DNA of 64,000 nucleotides from Cruorifilaria tuberocauda (taxonomy: Eukaryota > Nematoda > Chromadorea > Rhabditida > Onchocercidae): contig JABVXU010000121.1 of NCBI GenBank assembly GCA_013365365.1, forward strand, positions 62,001 to 126,000, in the 5' to 3' direction. Position numbers and translations under genes: made by a program. Positions 28,510 through 41,635 of the stretch are shown in pieces; positions within the stretch are counted from its first letter, which is position 1; each line of letters starts with the position of its first letter. A model generated the notes under the pieces. It made no database searches. It was not told the DNA's origin and worked only from the letters and a program-made list of their open reading frames with translations.

Positions 28510-31500
28510 GGAATTATCGTCTTTCCGGTTCACTACTACCACTGTTTGAAAGCTGACATTGCTTAAAGCTGTAATAAATGATAATTACTTCTTTGTTCAA
28601 TTGAACTTTCTTCTTGAAAAAAATGATAACAGGTGCTTTTTTTCCTTCATCGCTTATTCTACTCAAAAGTTTCGCGACTTACACTTTATGATTAATTATA
28701 AAGTTAATTTTCGTGTTAATGGTATAAATTTTCTCTCCTGTTTTTCTTTCGATGAAATTAATTTATTTTATTTTTCGAAAAAAATTAGTAACAACTGTTA
28801 TTATAAGAGAAAAAATGATTTATTCTGTTCACAAAAAAAAAGGAAGAAAAACGATAAAAGAACAAACAAAATAAGCAATGCATTAAAAGACAAAAATTTT
28901 TTTTTCCTAAATTCCAACCAAACATAATTGTTAAAAATTTATATTCTCTTTTTTTTGTTTTTGTTTTTCAAAGAAAGACGGAAAGAAAACTTTGTAAAAT
29001 TATTCATTGTTTGGCAAATAAGCGATTAAGTAAAATATAGAAACTAATTAAGAAATTCGAAATTTGAAAATTATTCTCTGGTAATAATAATTTAGCTTTC
29101 TTATCATTGAATTAATATAATTAATCTGATTATAAATTTAATTTGTCAGTTACTCAAAAGGGAAAAAAATATTGAGGAAAATGTGAAACAAAGATGATAT
29201 TTGCAACGTCTTTCCTGATCATGTATCACTAATTAGTTCAATTGGAGTTCAATGGATATTCACTAGGTAGAAATTAAAACATGACATTTAAACTTGATTT
29301 GCATTCACTTTCGGATAATACTATGGAGTGAAATTTTAAGTCTGAAATTTTATTTAAAAAAAAGATTAAAACTGAAATGGTATGAAATATATTCACATCG
29401 ATAGCAAAAGAAATTCGTTTATTTCAGGAATATCTTCATTTCATATCATTCATCCTTTAGCTTTCGTTTTAAAAGTGAATTCGCGAATGATGTTCGAGAT
29501 ATCATGAAAGTTAGCGAAAAATTCCAATTGTTACACAATTTTAAAAATAAAATATAGTTAAAATGATCAAGTTAACAATTCCTTCACTTCCACTGACTTG
29601 ATAACTCTTTGTAATTCTTTATTAAAAATCAGATAGATTATACAAAGACATTTATTAAAGAGCAAAATCGATCGAAAAAAAGGAAGAAATTTTTATGATC
29701 CTTAATTCCATATGCATATCCTGAATGCTTACAAATAAAAACATTTTTCCGATTTCCCTAAAAATAGCTTAGAATGATTAACGAAAATCCTACGAATAAT
29801 TTCTTTTGCAATTGATTTATTCTGCATTTAAAGAAAAATTTATTCATAAGTTAACAGACGACAAAATATTTTTTAACATTACTTTTCATTACCGTATTGT
29901 GAGAAAAGAATGACACGATATTATAGTGGAGAAAAATTGAGGAAAATTAAGAAGCATATAATGGTTACAAAATTTCACTGTAATAGCTTATAATGGTTGA
30001 GGAAGCGAAAATTTTAATATATTCATTGCTTCAATCAATAGAAATGAAACAAAATTGTTGTGAATCATCCCATCCCGAAAAAGCGTTCATTTATTGAAAA
30101 AAAAAGTATTTCCCAAAAAAAAAAATTCTTCATAACAAATCTAAGCAATGGAATAATTTTTAAAAAAAAATTGAAATGTTAAAATGAATGCTTTGTCAAT
30201 AAGGAACATCCAAAAAAATTATAAATGGAATGATTCAAGTTTTAACAAACAATTCAGAATAGAATTCATTATGACATTTCATTAATATCATAACTCCAAA
30301 AAAAAGGTCAAATGATGAACCAAACGATCATGGATATCGATTAAACTTTGCAAATCATTTTCTGTCACCAAATAAATCCCTCATTACATATGATGCCATT
30401 CTACCAAAGTGTTCAATTTAATCCATTCTTTCTTCTAATCTTTCCAATTTTGAATCAATCTTCAGTGATATAAGAAATAAGAGGAAAAGTTAAATAAACG
30501 GATTAAAAATTTTGCCACCAATTTCCGGAATCCCGTAATATTAAATGGAAGAAATCAATGAAAAAAAAAACAAAAAGGATAGAAAACCTTTTAAAGTAAA
30601 GGATGAAATTTAAAATGAAAGAGAAAAACAAAAAAGAAAAAATTATATAGAGATTAGAATAATTAAGCTATGCCTTACTTTACTTTCAATCACAATTTAT
30701 ACTTTGAAAAATGGAAAAGAAAATAAAGAAAATATGAGGGATTTTAAAACAAAAAATTTCTCTTTCACATATGTTTGTTCCACATTCATTGATCAAGTTT
30801 ATTGTTTAGTTCTTTTATTTCTTTTCTTTCCTTTTTTTAACAACAAAACATATTGTTCAAAGTACTTATTGTTTACTTTAATGAAATAAAAAATTCTACG
30901 ATGAAAAGAATGGAAAATATAAAATTACTAATCATTGCTATCAAATTTTAGTAACAATGATGATTCAAAAGAGAAAAGAAAAAAAACTTATCTTTGTTAA
31001 AAATTATTTTCTGTTTTCTAACAAATGAAAAAAAAAAACATTGCAAAATTCCCAAATTTATCAGATAGAGAGTAACAATTGTTGAATGAAAATTTATAAA
31101 AGTATTTATTATTTACGATGTTTGATTGAAATTTAAAAATATTAATATAACTTTGCTATCTTCTTTTTAGATCGCTATTAAGAAAAAAAGCAAGAATGAA
31201 TTTAGGTCAGTTATTAATTGTCAAAAATGAGCTCTCTCATTTCTAACAAACTTTATAAAAGATGCAGTGTTTTTTTTTAAACGTAAAATTATTTAATAAA
31301 CAAAAATATGCTCAAATGCTATCAAATAATTTGATAAATTGTTCTTCTACATTATAATTTTATTGAAGAAAAAAGAAAAATATCAAAAGCAATATAAATT
31401 TTTTCAAATTTTCTCATAAAATTGAATGATCATCTTACAGAAGGCATAATTTCTAAAACTTATTAAAATTGAAAATTTCTTGTATGATAAATCACTGCAA

Positions 31501-34500
31501 TATCATTAATATTATCATTACTAAATGAAAAAGCATTCCATATTCATATTGTATATCCAATGGAAATGGTTGCATGATAACGATTTAATCTGATATTTAA
31601 GCTAAGAATATTAAAATGTTTACAAAAAAGGAAAGCTAATAAACCAACTAATTGTATAAGAAATTTTTATGAGTTATCACATTTTCAATGATTCTTGCAC
31701 GAATTATTCTGCAATTTTGAAATGAAAAAAAAATCCTTGAAAAGTTTTATTTGTAGAATATTAAGTACCATAAAATTACACGCATACTTGCAAAACAGAA
31801 AAAAAAGAAAGAAGGAAAGAAGGAAGGAAGGAGAGATAAGGTAATGAAGAAAAGGAAGAATAATGAAAAAAAAAGTTGGTACTAAAAATGAATGCTCGTC
31901 CATCTGATTTCAAGGAAGAATTCTTGAAGGGTGCTGCTGGTAGATTGGGAGGGAAGAGGGAAAAGGAGAAGAAGAGAAGAAAGAAGGCTTGAAATTAAAT
32001 GAAGTTGAAGTTTTTATTTGAAAGTACTGATTATTGTTTCGTGTAATCCGTAAAAAGAGCACTGCAGAAGGATTTTGAATGAATGAGGTCCCATCCTGCT
32101 TTGATGACATCTTTGCTTTTCAAATAACACTTCAGAGACGTATTTTACTCATTCCTTCTCGTGCTGCTTTATTCTTCTAGACGGCTTATTCCTTCTTCGA
32201 CCAACGAGACCATTGATAAAGAATAATTTTAACACTTTCCAACAATTCAATTCATTGAAAATTTGAAAGAAATTTTTCGAAAATTTTCAGCAAAATCAAA
32301 GTTTCATTTTTTTCCGTTTCGTTTTTTTTGTTGAAAAGATTAGAAAAAAAAGGACAAATGCAATATAAATAATGAGTGGAATATAATATTTTGACTCAAA
32401 GAATGCGATATATTGATAATTTTTGGGGAAAAAGAAATGATGAATGAAGCAACTTGCATTAGCATACTTTCTGAGAATTTGTTAAACAATCATAACTTTT
32501 TTAATTCAAAAAAGTTTTTAAAAATTTTTGAATTTAAAATTGACCATTCGAAGACTTTCATTAAATTGTTATATTATCTTTTCCGATATCGGCAGTTTTC
32601 AATTATCACTGTTATTATTATCATTCATTAACGTTAGTGTAATCTTCATGATCATCGCTGCCAGTTATCATAATCGTCATAGTTACACCATACAGTATTA
32701 TCATCATTTAGTATCATAACAATCTTAGCAAACACTCCTCATCCATTTTTATTGCAACACATATCTGCTACTTTGAATAGTTTACAAAGATGTTCAAATT
32801 TGAAATTTAAGAAATATTTCACTATTTAAACTTTGTCATCAAAAACATTATCACTGCTATCATCAAGCTTCTTAATATCTTTTCCATGATCAACTAAATG
32901 ATTTTAGTTTATCAGTAGAAAAACTTAGTTATTGTCAATAGTTCTAATCGAATGACTGACACAATCCTTTCACAAATATCCATAATATACTATGCATAAT
33001 GATTTCTTTCATATTTTAACATAATCAGTAATTACTAATAATTAATTTAATGTTGTATTTTATTTATTATTGATCAATTTCTTTTGTTAATAATAATCTA
33101 AAGATATTTTTTCTTTTTGAAGATCTTATAGATTAGTTATAATCGGTTTATTTTACTGTTTTCATGATTCTCATTGATTCGTAGGTACTTTTCAACAACC
33201 GTTTATCTTTACAATTTACCGTTTAATCAATGTTTAATTTTCTACATATTATTTCTTGTCGTCAATTTTTTTTAATTGACATCTCTTCATATCACACTCA
33301 AAACTTCCTTTGTTATATCAACAAACCTTATTTCTTTTTTAACAGCTTGCTTCACTTGCTTCACAGTATACAAATGCTTATCCGAGATAAACATAGTTGA
33401 CCGAAATTACTGTCGTGAGTTTTTAAATTATATAATGAATTAATCATCACTACATATGATTAACCATCAAATAATGAATCTTAGCAGTATTGTTAATATT
33501 GAAAAATTGAGGAAAAGTTATATATTTTATACAAACCATTTTTCGTTCACAACCGTTTTACGCTAGAACAACGTATTATCGTGATATTAAGGTGACCGGA
33601 TGCCGGAAAGAGTCGTGAAAAGGCTTCCTGAACGTAACTTGCAATGTCAGTTTCCGTCATACCATTCCTTTTGATAATCGACATTGCATTGCTATGCAAA
33701 ATGCAATCAAAAATAGAAAATATTAAGTGATAGGCAGTATCAGACATTAAAAAATCTTCAAATGAATGCTAACTGACTGTATGCAAAGTTACTGATATCA
33801 TTCACTTTCGTTTCCCACCAAAGAGCGGGGGATTTTACGCAGGTGATGAAAATGTACAAAGTACTCGAAATTATGTTACACAGAGCATTAGATAAAAATC
33901 CAAGAATTTCTGGTCCAGTTTTTGTTTGCCTTTTTTTTTTTTCTGAATTAAATTTCGTTTAAATGAAAACAATTTTAAAGCAAAACTAATGCATATTGAT
34001 AATTACTATAAAATTATAAAATTACATGAAAATCTAATCAAAGAAATAAATAATTAAACATTTCAGTTGGAAAAATTTGGCGAATAAAAGGATGGATGAA
34101 ATTTAAATATTGAAAATGGGAAATGGGATGGTATGAATGAAAGCAAATAAATAATGTCATTATCATTGATTCCATCTGTTAAATTTATACCATAAAAAGC
34201 AAAACTTTTCTTTTTATGTGAAAAAATTAATAAATAATTTAAAAAAAAAATTAGAAGAATTGTTAAACCCAATTGCCACCGAACAGCAGAGTAGCAACGG
34301 CATGCAATAACTTCTCGAGAAAATTTCTTCTCATAAATCAATTAAACGAATCATTCCTATCCTTTTTTTTTGATAAAAATGTTTCGTGAAAATTACGATT
34401 ATTTGATTAACGCTGAATTGTTAATATTCTATTTTATATTATCATCGTTATTAATATTATTATATTTAATATTATCTAAAAACTAAGAATAGAAAAAATT

Positions 34501-36517
34501 TAATATTTAATATTATCATCGTTCATTTCACATTATACTTTCATGTTTCATGATTGAAATAAATTTTAACAAAGTTTCCTTTCATTTCTTCAAAAATTCC
34601 TTTCATTTTTACATACATTTAAAAAATTTTCAAATATAATCAAAATGAAAAAGCCACAGATAAATTTCAAAATATAATGTTCGTTTACATGCACGCATAT
34701 ATTTGTTGTCATTTCCAAATTCAGAAAATTAAATTTTCATTTTTCACTTTTGTTTTTATTATTTACTTATATTATTCATTTTTATTTTTAACGTTTTTAT
34801 TATTTATTATTTATTACTTTTCATTACTCACTCATATATTCCATGATGAAGTGTGAAGAACAATTAACGTGAAGTAATTTTAATTATATTAAAGCTATTT
34901 GGTTAATATTTTGATATTGATTGATTAAGCTGTGAAGACAGGAATTTTTGCTACTAATTACTAATTAGATCATAGTGAAAAATTATCGGAAAAAAAGGGT
35001 CAATTCAGAGAAAAACGAAAGAACAAATCATATTCTTCTAATGTTGCAAGTTTTTTTCGCACAATCACATTTTAAAAAAAAAGTGGAAGAAATAATTTGA
35101 TAATTGTTGAGATGAGTAAAAGGAAACGAAAAAAAAAGATTCGGTAAAAAGGAAATAATCCTTCTATTTGATGGATGCTTTTTGTTTCCAAAAGTTTTCG
35201 CATTGATATTCATTAATAGTGAAAATTAAAAATAGTGAATTAAGTTTTCAAAACTTATTGAAATAATTGAAGTGAAGCTCAAAAAAAAACGTAGAAGTAA
35301 GCTTTTTATTTATTTAAATACATATTTAATTTGTTTAAATTATAAAAAAAAACATTATCGCATTATTCAATCGATCAATCAACCTTTTCTTCTCCTTCAT
35401 TCTTTTTTCTCGAATTTAAATCAGTTACCTTTAATTTGTACGCGTTTTCAACAATCATTTAATGAAGAATGATGTGGTAAGTCTTATTTCTGTTTTTTAG
35501 TTTGTCTTAATTTACTTTACAAAATATTTTCGTCATCACATTTTCTTCTCGACAACGATTTCAGCATTAAACGAGGAATTAAGCCAATGTTAAAAAGGTT
35601 AAATTTATGAAAGCCAAGTTACCTTTGCTACTCACAAAGTTTTTGCAATTTTCATTAGTGAACAGAATTGTCAGTTGTGCACATTCCATGTGTTTTATAC
35701 ATTTATGAATGATAAAAGCATAAATTGAAATGATTATTCTTCAAAAATATTAACTCAAATTAGTTAGTGTAATAAAAATATTAATTCAATAAATTAAATT
35801 AATTCAAAACTCAAATTAGACTTGATTGGTAAATTAAAGCCATTCAGCCAAAACGATTTGTTATTACTCGAATGCAGTTTTTCAAAGAACGAGAAGAAAT
35901 AAGAAAAAAGTGTCAATGCCAATATATTGGAAAATTGAACTTTTGAAACAAGTTCGACGTTGCAACTTTTTCATTTTTGATGCTCTGGAATATTTCTCGA
36001 TCAAATGTTCTGAAATTTAGCACGAAAAATTTTTTAATATTTTTAAAATATATTTTTAAATTTTTTAAATATAACTGTTGAAATAATAAAAAATTTTTTA
36101 AAGATCGTCTACAATCGGAAAAATGTTTTGATCTGTCGAAATATGTAATTTTTTTTTATTTCAAAAACGATTAACGATAATGAAGGAAAGTTTTAAAGAG
36201 TGAAAAATATTCCGGTTCACTTGATTTCTCATACATAGTGAAATCGAAAGGTTTGATAGATGATTTTATCATGAAGCAAAATGATAGGAAAGAAAGAAAG
36301 AAATTGAAAATTTGCGTATATTTTAATGGTTCTTTTAATGATTTAATGATAATAGAATATATTATGAAAGAAAGGTGGGAAAATTTAATGTTTTATTCCC
36401 CACAAATGGTTGTATGACCCCATTTCTGACCTTTTCCATATTGTTGACCTATATTTTGTTAACACAAAAGAATGACAATATCAAAGACCACCGCTATCAT
36501 TTTTGTCGATCCGTTCA
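28510..36517. other. Gene-poor AT-rich interval upstream of the SLC6 and PAN genes
   Basis: About 8 kb between the starts of two divergently transcribed genes. It should hold both promoters, but no coding exon was accepted. A purine-rich tract lies at about 31798-31837. A short minus-strand open frame at 33547-33747 is the only stretch with protein-like composition (see findings). The remainder is low-complexity A/T sequence with frequent homopolymer runs. Confidence 0.55.
31798..31837. repeat. Polypurine GAAA/GGAA tract
   Basis: About 40 bases of nearly uninterrupted purine with GAAA, GAAG and GGAA units. It is a simple low-complexity repeat with no gene association seen. Confidence 0.8.
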
Positions 36518-38337
36518 ATGATTGCTCGAAGTTTTCTAATTCTTATTGGGGTCTTTTTTAGAATTATCGAAGCCTATAATCGACCAAGTTTGTTTGCTTA
36601 ATTTCTTTGAATGGTTTAAGCAGTAATTAATTGCTTGAAAATCATTAAATAGAGGGCAAGAGAGAAGAAGAGAAAGTGTTCCATAAAACAAGTTGCATTT
36701 CATTAGAAAATTCCAAATTCATTTATTTTCATAATAAAAATTATTGGAACAAAATTTGAAATATAGAATCTGAAATATCTGCAATAGCTATGGGAAAACT
36801 TTTTCCTATTGCTTTTGTTGACATTTAATTTTTTTCAAGATTATATGGTAACGAAATTCCAACTACCGTTAATTATCATGATAGATTAATTTTCTCATTT
36901 ATGGTATAACTTTTAAAGTCCTTAAAATTAGCAAATATTTAAAAAGTTGATTGAAATTTTAGATCATTTTGGAAATCCTTGCATATTATGTAAATGCTTC
37001 GTGGAATATACAGATCGTGATATGCCAATGTCCCTCAAACCTTACGGAATTGCAAATGATAGTTACAGTAGTACGGAAGATCAATGCTTGGTTACTTGTC
37101 TCAAAGATACAGTAAGTGTTTGGAATTTTTTATTTTGAAAAATTAAATTGTATTGAATTTATTTTTATTAGTTTAAAAGTTCATTAATTTGTTAATAAAT
37201 AATGGTAATGGTGATTAATTTATAATTTTCATTAGAAAAGACTGAAAATTAAAATAATATCACAGTTATTCAAGGTTATTCCCTGATAAGATGCGGTAAG
37301 ATACATAAATTACAATACAAATATTTTTCATATCCTTCCCTTGCAGCTGTGACAATTTAAAATATTTCAAATCGGTGAATGAATGATGAAATTTTAAATC
37401 ATTTCAAAGAAGAATGAAAGTGAAAACAAACTAATTTGCTAATCTTATTTATTATGGATCAAATAATTTATTATCTATTTATTTATTTGTTCTTACTAAT
37501 CATTTGTGCTAAATTATAATAAGCTATAGTTTGAAAATCTGTGAAAATAGCATTAAGCTAAACTGACTGCTGAAAGTAGTCAGAATCCATCTAACAATTT
37601 ATATAACTTTTATAACAAGTTTTTTATATCTCTTTAATCGTTAAAAATAGCAAATTTATATTTTATTTCAAATTACTAAATTAAAACATTATTAGACTTT
37701 TAAATTACGAATGGAAAATAAAGCTTTCATACAGTTTTTAAGTTCTATATATTTTGTTCCCTGAAATCTTTTATATGAAAATAATATTGATTGTAAGAGC
37801 ATAACGACGCAGATCATTTGATTGTCAATTGTGGTCGTTTGTCCATGAAGACAATGAATAACTCTAACTAAGCCATTGGATTAATAAATGATACTTCAGA
37901 GATGTAAATCAGTTGTTTATGGATTAATTGGTGGACGTGATGTTTTCACGTGTGAACTTTATGACACAATGACTCTAAATCATCTTATTCATGTTCCAAA
38001 CGTAAATATCTATTTAGCAAAGAAGAAATCTGAATGTAAAGTGTACTGTAAGTTCATTCTGTATTTCAAAAATTATTAAATTATATCTTTAATCAATAGT
38101 TATCGTAGAATTATATGACTCTAGCTTATTCGTGTTGCAAACGTAAATATCTATTTAGCAAAGAAGTTTAAAATGTTTATAAAAACAAATGTATGTTTAT
38201 TTTATAATAAATTATGATGTATTATAGATGACCATTTGCAAAGTTTGAAGATATTAAAACGACATGATGAAGTAACCAAGCGAAAGGTGAATTATCTCGC
38301 TTTACTTGGACAACGAAATCATTTTGCATTTGGCTAG
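36518..38337 (+). CDS. Small secreted Cys-rich protein with PAN/Apple-like domain
   Basis: Predicted secreted protein of 158 residues from four phase-consistent exons: 36518-36587, 36963-37111, 37900-38047, 38228-38337. Exon 1 encodes a signal peptide (MIARSFLILIGVFF..., likely cut after Ala19). The mature part has Cys at 30, 33, 35, 65, 69, 75, 91 and 119. The order CF.EY...C...C...RCKSVVYG then FTCELYD and NIYLAKK resembles PAN/Apple modules, which bind proteins or carbohydrates in extracellular proteins. Exon 1 rests on the signal peptide and phase match only; exons 2-4 are stronger. The C-terminal tail after residue 119 is basic and unlike the domain. No close family member is recognised, so the PAN label is an inference from Cys spacing. 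Part of exon 3 is repeated inside intron 3. Confidence 0.65.
37969..38025 (+). repeat. Direct repeat copy A (within PAN-gene exon 3)
   Basis: This stretch inside exon 3 shares about 50 of 57 bases with 38115-38166. The best-conserved core, 37984-38025, differs at only two positions from the second copy. Confidence 0.9.
38115..38166 (+). repeat. Direct repeat copy B (within PAN-gene intron 3)
   Basis: Partial duplicate of exon 3 sequence lying in the following intron, beginning atgactcta and running through atctatttagcaaagaag. It lacks a short segment of copy A near its start and is not needed for the gene model. Confidence 0.9.
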
Positions 38338-39420
38338 ATTATAATGGAATTTGATTTTTTTAAATCAGTCTTCATTAATTTATATTAGTAAATCAAAATG
38401 CTGTTTATAATTTCAAAAAAAAAGACTAAATATTTGAAGCGTATGTAATATCATTTCATCATTCAGACTTACTAATTTTAATTGTTAATAGATAATATGT
38501 AAACATTTTATTCGTTAACAAATCTAGACATTTGAGGTCTTCATCATTTATTATGTGTTATTCAAGTGATTCGTCTGTGTTCAATGGATTGCAAGTGAAT
38601 TCTGATGTGCTAAATTAGCCTTGTTTAATAAGCATAAGTAATTATGTTAATTATTAAGATATGTAGAAAGAGAAATGGGAAAAGAAAAGAATGTGTTTCT
38701 AATTAGAATAATCATCTAATCAGACATCTCTACTTACAGATTGCAACTTTAAATTAGGATTAGTTCCCTGATAATCTCAATTTTTTTTCCCAATTGTTTG
38801 GAATTGATAAGAAAATAAAGACAATATCTAAAGCTGAAATAAAATTTGAAACAATCTAATAATTGTATATCGTACTATCCATGGAATATTAAATTAAACC
38901 AGCAATTTAAATAAGAAAAATATTCTGTTATTTATAAAGATTTGAATTCTCAAATATTCAAATTAAAGTATTGAAAAAGAGAAGTGCTGGTGAATTCTGA
39001 TTCGTTTCAAATCTTGCGTCACGCGTTGCACACGCTTTAAGCTCGCAGTTTATTTCTTCATATTTAATTTATTTCAAATTTCAAACAATAAATCAATTTA
39101 ATCGTTTATTACAAACTAACTGAAAAACCAATCGGATAATGAGAAGTTTTTTTCTAATAAACATAATTTTGTTGATGATAAAAATGTGATTTAAATTAGA
39201 AATTGAATAAATGACAATTGTAAGTTCTCCCAATTAATTTTTACATTTCTCGTGCAATTAGCACAGCCACCGATGATGATTACATTTGGACAGTTGTTAG
39301 CGTACTTTCTTGTTCTCTGTAAGGGTCAAACAATGAGAAGGTCAGGTTTTGTAGCCAGTGAGATTCTACCGAATGATAGAAATGAAAGAAAAAATGTTAT
39401 ACAGTAATATCAAAGATGAG

Positions 39421-39670
39421 GTGAACTTCGGAGAAACAGAGAGCATGAGAATATTGATAAGCAATGGACTATTGGAAAATGGGGAAGGTCATCAGATTGA
39501 CATCTTTCGAGGGCCCGCCTTTTACCGCTATCCGTTAGGAGTGACCTTATGGACATACATTTCCGTCCCAATAGCCAACTGCTTGGTAGTGCTAGGTGCT
39601 GTGAACTGTCTTTCTCCGTTGCTAATCAATTACTATTCAAGCAGCTCGCTTCATTCATCCCTTTAACCAG
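39421..39670 (+). other. GC-richer island upstream of cav-1 with an open frame
   Basis: About 240 bases of visibly higher GC than the surrounding AT-rich sequence, ending in an acceptor-like ttaaccag at 39663-39670, 24 bp before the cav-1 ATG. A plus-strand frame is open across it (39358-39666, starting at GTG) but resembles nothing I recognise. It may be promoter, outron, 5' UTR or an upstream exon. A G|gtgctg donor at 39595/39596 would join in phase to the frame upstream of the cav-1 ATG. Confidence 0.4.
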
Positions 39671-39693
39671 GAACAGAATTTGTGAGAAAAAGG

Positions 39694-41635
39694 ATGTCTG
39701 ATCGAAGAGAAGAAATTCAATCCGAACAAGTACCACTGAAATCCGATGCTGATCCGGAAAAATTGAAGATAGAAACTAATTCTGCAAAGGTATTTTTTTT
39801 AAACTTATTTTCGGATTTTCTTGCATTGATTTATCATCAAGCAACTAAAGAAATAGTTACTGCACCAAAAATGTTTCCCGTGGGTAAACTAAAATAATAG
39901 ATATCTGTTGCTTATCGATTATTTATGTAAATCAGTAGCTTTCGTTTTTTTTGAAGTTTTCATTAGTTTCATAAGTAATTTAAGAAGAAAAAGACTGACC
40001 ATAAGTCTTTTGATTCGTAAAAAGCACGAAATTGAAAAACTTGTTTCTCAGATGGCTTTCATTTTGATAAATCTTTTTATTATAAATATACACAGGAATG
40101 AAAATCTTGAAATTTTAAACGCAATTAACATAATGGAAAATTATTGCCAGAATTAATAATTATTTACCAAATTAGAACGTTTTATCTTAGCTTGCAATTT
40201 CCATGCATCCAAGATCTCCTACTGATAATTATCGGTTGATCAGTAAGTCCCGCAATTGCTCTTGTGTAATTTTTGAAAAGTATTTTCGAAAGTTGCATTT
40301 AATTATTTATTCTAACTTCGCATTTAATTGTGAAAGTGAGAAAGAAAAACATTATAAATTGTTTCGTGGGAAAATAGTTTTAAATGTTGAAATACGACCA
40401 CTCAAAAAACATTTGGATCATTGATCAATGGAAAAGCTCAGACAAAGATGCTTCATATAGCTGCTAAGAAAAAGAAAGTAGTGATGGAAGGAATTAATTA
40501 AAATTATGAACAGCAGCGGAATGTAAATCAAAATATCATGCGAAATTATATTTTATTAAATTTAAATCTTTTAAATGATTTCCTTTTCTTTTTTCGATGA
40601 AAAAATGCAGAAGAGATCAGTAATTATATATTTATCAAATATACCAATCTGTGATTTCCTGTTGGGAAAGTTACGAATTTCTTGCTAATGAATTTTTTTC
40701 CTTTTTCGCGGTTAATCATTACTAGAAATCACTAATGGAATGGTTTTATCTACTCATTACATGCATTCCAAATTTACATTTCTTACCTTATCTGTCCTTT
40801 TTTTTCTTCAGGAAGAGAGTGGTGATGTTGATAAGAAGGAGCGTAAAAAATTGTGTAGAATTTGGCAACGAAAAAGTCCCCGATCGTATAATTTTGAAAG
40901 AGAGAAAGATGAAACGAAAAAGTCGGGAGTGATAATTGGAATAGATCTCGAGAATCGTGATGATAAAGGCCTCAATAATCATATTGTCATGGATTTCGGG
41001 AAAGTATTCGCGGAACCGGATGGAAGCCATTCGTTCAACTGGACTTGGGTTGCAACTAATCGAATTTTCACGGCCACAAGTATAACCATTTACAAGCTAT
41101 TGGCTGCTTTTATCGCTATACCATTCGCTGTCATTTTCGGTATTCTATTTGCTATTTTCGCAGTAATTAGCGTTTTCTTGTGCACACCACTTGGAGTATT
41201 GCTTGGAATACCATTGAATGCTTTTTCCAAGGTTTCAATTTATTTTTTCTATTTCTTTCAATCTTTATGAATTTTTCCTTCTTAAAGAGAATTTATTTTA
41301 TACAATATACTACTCCACTAATTTCATTGGAAGTTGATAAATAAACAAGGGAGGCTTCAAATAGTTCGAGAGTGATACTATCATCAATAAATCTGTCAAT
41401 ACTGGGTGACTCATTTATATCGACGTGTGATCCACAGGCATATTTAGTCTAAAATTCGAAATAGCATAAATAGTTTAAAATTACTAACTAATATATTCAT
41501 GTATGAGTTTAACTTGATTTCTATATATTTCAGATCTGGGACTTCATCGTATGCAGATTCCTGAACCCAATTACCAAATCAATTTGTTGCCAGAGAAAAA
41601 AAGATGAGAAAAATGCTGTTATACTAAATGCTTAA
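39694..41635 (+). CDS. cav-1: Caveolin
   Basis: Membrane-hairpin scaffold protein of caveolae or lipid-raft domains. In C. elegans, CAV-1 acts in the germline and at neuromuscular junctions. Three phase-0 exons (39694-39789, 40812-41231, 41534-41635) give 205 residues, close to the C. elegans size. The acidic N-terminus (MSDRREEIQSEQVPL) resembles C. elegans CAV-1, which supports this start. GIDLENRD...LNNH precedes DFGKVFAEPD (93-102), matching the caveolin signature region. An aromatic scaffolding segment (about 105-127) and a long hydrophobic hairpin (about 128-168) follow. The C-terminus has IWDFIVCRFLNPI and Cys residues that could be palmitoylated. The frame is open for a few codons upstream of the ATG (see the island at 39421-39670). 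It is likely cav-1 rather than the longer cav-2. Confidence 0.93.

Noticed and set aside
31685..32110. Two minus-strand open frames rich in Phe, Leu and Ser
   Set aside because: They arise from the polypurine tract and low-complexity sequence; no splice context or family features.
40203..40424. Plus-strand frame inside cav-1 intron 1, with a string resembling a mariner-type transposase motif (HPRSPT, ISKSRNCSC)
   Set aside because: Too short and low in similarity; no inverted repeats or transposase catalytic residues were seen.
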